From: Asticcacaulis sp. UBA2476
Lineage (GTDB): Bacteria; Pseudomonadota; Alphaproteobacteria; Caulobacterales; Caulobacteraceae
Direction of reading: 5' to 3'
NCBI GenBank assembly: GCA_002342035.1
Contig: DDPE01000094.1
Location: forward strand, 1 to 8,851
DNA length: 8,851 bases
In this document: positions 7,676 through 8,851 of the stretch, one piece after another
Layout of the letters: each line of letters begins with the position of its first letter
How positions within the stretch are numbered: the first letter of the stretch is position 1
Position numbers and translations under genes: made by a program
The notes under the pieces: model-generated
The model's database searches: none
Told to the model about the DNA's origin: nothing
What the model saw: only the letters and a program-made list of their open reading frames with translations

Positions 7676-7698
7676 CATTTGTAACACATTTGTGTCAC
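7676..7698. promoter_or_regulatory. Palindrome with an overlapping direct repeat, candidate operator
   Basis: ACACATTTGTGT (7684-7695) has perfect 5-base arms around TT, and symmetry extends imperfectly to GTAACACATTTGTGTCAC (7681-7698). CATTTGT is also directly repeated at 7676-7682 and 7687-7693 with an 11-base period, about one helical turn. This is typical of a protein-binding site, but no regulator can be named. Confidence 0.4.
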
Positions 7699-7705
7699 TT
7701 TTACA

Positions 7706-7730
7706 CCGCCCCTAACTCGCGCGTTAGCGG
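7706..7730. repeat. Imperfect hairpin in the gene-free region
   Basis: TAAC (7713-7716) pairs with GTTA (7723-7726), and outside it CCGC (7706-7709) pairs with GCGG (7727-7730), leaving a CCC bulge (7710-7712) and a 6-base loop TCGCGC. It lies only 8 bases from the palindrome at 7681-7698. Its role is unknown. Confidence 0.35.
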
Positions 7731-8012
7731 TAACGGGGCTGATCGATTCTCTTTATGGGTGTGTAATTGTGCATGTGACAGTGGCATTGCGAAAAAAAGT
7801 CAAACGCGATTGGAATTAATTTCGTTCGCCACAATTGGGGTAAGCTGCGGACATATTTGATCTTTTATAACTTCTTTATACGGCGGTCTGTGGAATGTGG
7901 GAGAAAATGCCTTAAAAAGTCAATTTAAACACCTTGACGTTTAACGCTGGCACGGCTTTTTTAATCACAAATCACATTGTTGAGAGTAACAAAGTGATCG
8001 CCATTTGTATCT

Positions 8013-8030
8013 TAATGGTTCATAATGGTT
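8013..8030. promoter_or_regulatory. Tandem TAATGGTT repeats, candidate regulator site
   Basis: TAATGGTT occurs at 8013-8020 and again at 8023-8030, a 10-base period that puts both copies on the same face of the helix. Such spacing is common for response-regulator-type sites. It lies about 90 bases before the intrinsic terminator and about 215 bases before exbB. The function is inferred only from the layout. Confidence 0.35.
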
Positions 8031-8120
8031 TTGCATTGTGTGTGCATGAGACCCTGACAGAGCAGTTTTAGAACTCGGTATGGGTTGGTGTAACACAAAA
8101 AGATTCCTCACAGAGTCAAA

Positions 8121-8147
8121 GACGGGCCAAACGGTCCGGCTTTTTTT
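8121..8147 (+). terminator. Strong intrinsic terminator upstream of exbB
   Basis: The stem G8121-C8140 (one A/G mismatch), C8123-G8138 and GGGCC (8124-8128) / GGTCC (8133-8137, one G-U pair) closes an AAAC loop and runs directly into seven Ts (8141-8147). This is a textbook +-strand terminator. The nearest upstream gene is on the other strand, so the transcript it ends has no visible coding sequence. It may be a small RNA, or a leader that controls exbB by attenuation. Confidence 0.8.
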
Positions 8148-8204
8148 GAGGGGAGTTTAGGTTTTAACACGGGGTAAACGCTTCCCCCTTTAGTCCTTGG
8201 TCAG

Positions 8205-8215
8205 CCCGTAACGGG
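8205..8215 (+). promoter_or_regulatory. Small hairpin in the exbB leader
   Basis: CCCGT (8205-8209) and ACGGG (8211-8215) are perfectly complementary around one base (effectively a CCCG/CGGG stem with a TAA loop), 28 bases upstream of the exbB start. A further possible hairpin, GGGG (8171-8174) with CCCC (8184-8187), lies just before it. No U-tract follows either; they could shape the mRNA leader. Confidence 0.3.
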
Positions 8216-8243
8216 TCAGTCCTAATTCAGGAATTGGCGAAAA

Positions 8244-8851
8244 ATGCTCGAACACAAGAAACACAACCCACTCATTGCTCTGCTCGGTGCGGCTGCACTG
8301 CTGATGAGCGCTCCCACCCTGGCCGTGGCGGCTGCGGCAACGCCAGCGGCTGAAGCGGCGGCCCCTGCGCCTGTCGAAGCGGCGGCTCCGGCTGACGACG
8401 CAGCGGCACCTGCCGAAGGCGGTCACTCCGGTCAAATCACCGTATCTTCCATGTTCATGGAAGCTGTGCCGGTCGTTAAGGCCGTCATGATCGGTCTGGT
8501 GCTGGCTTCTATCGTCTCCTGGACCCTGCTGGTTATCAAGTTCCTTGAGTTCGGTGGTCTGAACAAGGCAACCAACAACTATCTGGAAGCTTTCCGCGAC
8601 GCGCGCTCGATCGCCGATATCAACCGCATCTCGGTCTCGGACGAATTTGCCGGTAACCCGCTGGCCGACATGGCCGCCGTGGCCACCGAAGAAGTCCAGA
8701 TTTCGAAATCTGCTGGTCTGTCGATCTCCGGTGAACACCGTGAATCGACTCTGCACCGCGCCGAATCTTCGATCAACGCGGTTCAAGCCGGTCTGGCCAA
8801 GCGCCTGTCGGGTGGTCAGATCTTCCTCGCATCGGTCGGTTCGACCGGTCC
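8244..8851 (+). CDS. exbB: TonB-system energiser ExbB (partial, runs off right edge)
   Basis: Open from ATG 8244 to the window edge, giving 202 residues. The start is supported by AGGA at 8229-8232 and by a signal-like N-terminus with a hydrophobic stretch (residues 10-30). An Ala/Pro-rich periplasmic linker follows (30-60), as in the long ExbB subtype. The first channel helix lies at about 77-100 (VVKAVMIGLVLASIVSW, then TLLVIKF). After it comes the long cytoplasmic part with NNYLEAFRDARSIADIN (111-127), a charged helix around 150-190, and the conserved GGQIFLASVGSTG (190-202) that leads into the second helix in MotA/TolQ/ExbB proton channels. ExbB with ExbD forms the inner-membrane motor that powers TonB and thus receptors such as the one at 3030-5801. 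The remaining helices, and probably exbD and tonB, lie beyond the edge. Confidence 0.93.
   Translation, partial: MLEHKKHNPLIALLGAAALLMSAPTLAVAAAATPAAEAAAPAPVEAAAPADDAAAPAEGGHSGQITVSSMFMEAVPVVKAVMIGLVLASIVSWTLLVIKFLEFGGLNKATNNYLEAFRDARSIADINRISVSDEFAGNPLADMAAVATEEVQISKSAGLSISGEHRESTLHRAESSINAVQAGLAKRLSGGQIFLASVGSTG

Larger units (their letters stand above)
7384..8243. other. Long gene-free region upstream of exbB
   Basis: About 860 bases with no open frame of useful length on either strand and more A/T than the flanking genes. It must carry the promoters of the leftward PHP gene and of exbB. It holds several small symmetric elements (7397-7421, 7676-7698, 7706-7730, 8013-8030), a strong +-strand terminator (8121-8147), and two more hairpins before the exbB start (8171-8187 and 8205-8215). 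No tRNA, known riboswitch or insertion sequence was recognised. Confidence 0.7.

Noticed and set aside
7775..7785. GCCACTG on the - strand, as in part of cobalamin riboswitches
   Set aside because: No other conserved riboswitch elements or matching stems are nearby; a 7-base match is expected by chance.
7546..7873. Distant inverted copies AAGTTATAA (7546-7554) and TTATAACTT (7865-7873)
   Set aside because: Only 9 bases in AT-rich DNA, more than 300 bases apart, with no flanking similarity; no sign of a mobile element between them.
8190..8786. 198-residue open frame on the - strand
   Set aside because: It is antisense to exbB, which has clear family motifs and proper start signals; the reverse frame is rich in Arg/His/Gln/Ser and shows no family pattern.

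Overview
The window looks like chromosomal DNA of an alphaproteobacterium, most likely Caulobacteraceae (Asticcacaulis or a close relative). This is inferred from the Xanthomonas/Caulobacter-type TonB-dependent receptor, an ExbB with an Ala/Pro-rich N-terminus, alphaproteobacterial codon use with moderately high GC, and a GC-rich intergenic palindrome. No mobile element, tRNA, rRNA or CRISPR array is visible.

Layout. (1) Positions 1-1705, + strand: a tight operon holding the 3' end of a transglutaminase-like protein, a complete transglutaminase-like cysteine protease family protein, and an N-formylglutamate amidohydrolase-family protein that overlaps the previous gene by 4 bases. This resembles the transglutaminase part of the circularly permuted ATP-grasp/alpha-E/Anbu peptide systems. 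(2) 1754-2824, - strand: an exported Ca2+-dependent phosphoinositide phospholipase C-like protein, convergent with the operon. (3) 3030-5801, + strand: a large TonB-dependent receptor, divergent from the phospholipase gene. (4) 5802-5970: a dense run of three inverted repeats, including a strong bidirectional terminator and a GC-rich REP-like element. (5) 5971-7341, - strand: an exported PHP-domain metallohydrolase of the CehA/McbA type, convergent with the receptor. (6) 7384-8243: about 860 bases without a recognisable gene, containing several inverted and direct repeats and a strong +-strand intrinsic terminator. (7) 8244 to the right edge, + strand: the start of exbB, the TonB energising proton channel.

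How the genes may work together. The receptor needs ExbB/ExbD/TonB energy to import its ligand. It is flanked by two predicted exported hydrolases, a phosphodiesterase-type PLC and a PHP metallohydrolase that may act on phosphoesters. A reasonable inference is an outer-membrane scavenging locus for a phosphorylated or inositol-containing compound, with exbB next door. The substrate cannot be read from the sequence. The most open-ended part is the long non-coding region before exbB, whose terminator implies a rightward transcript with no visible coding sequence.
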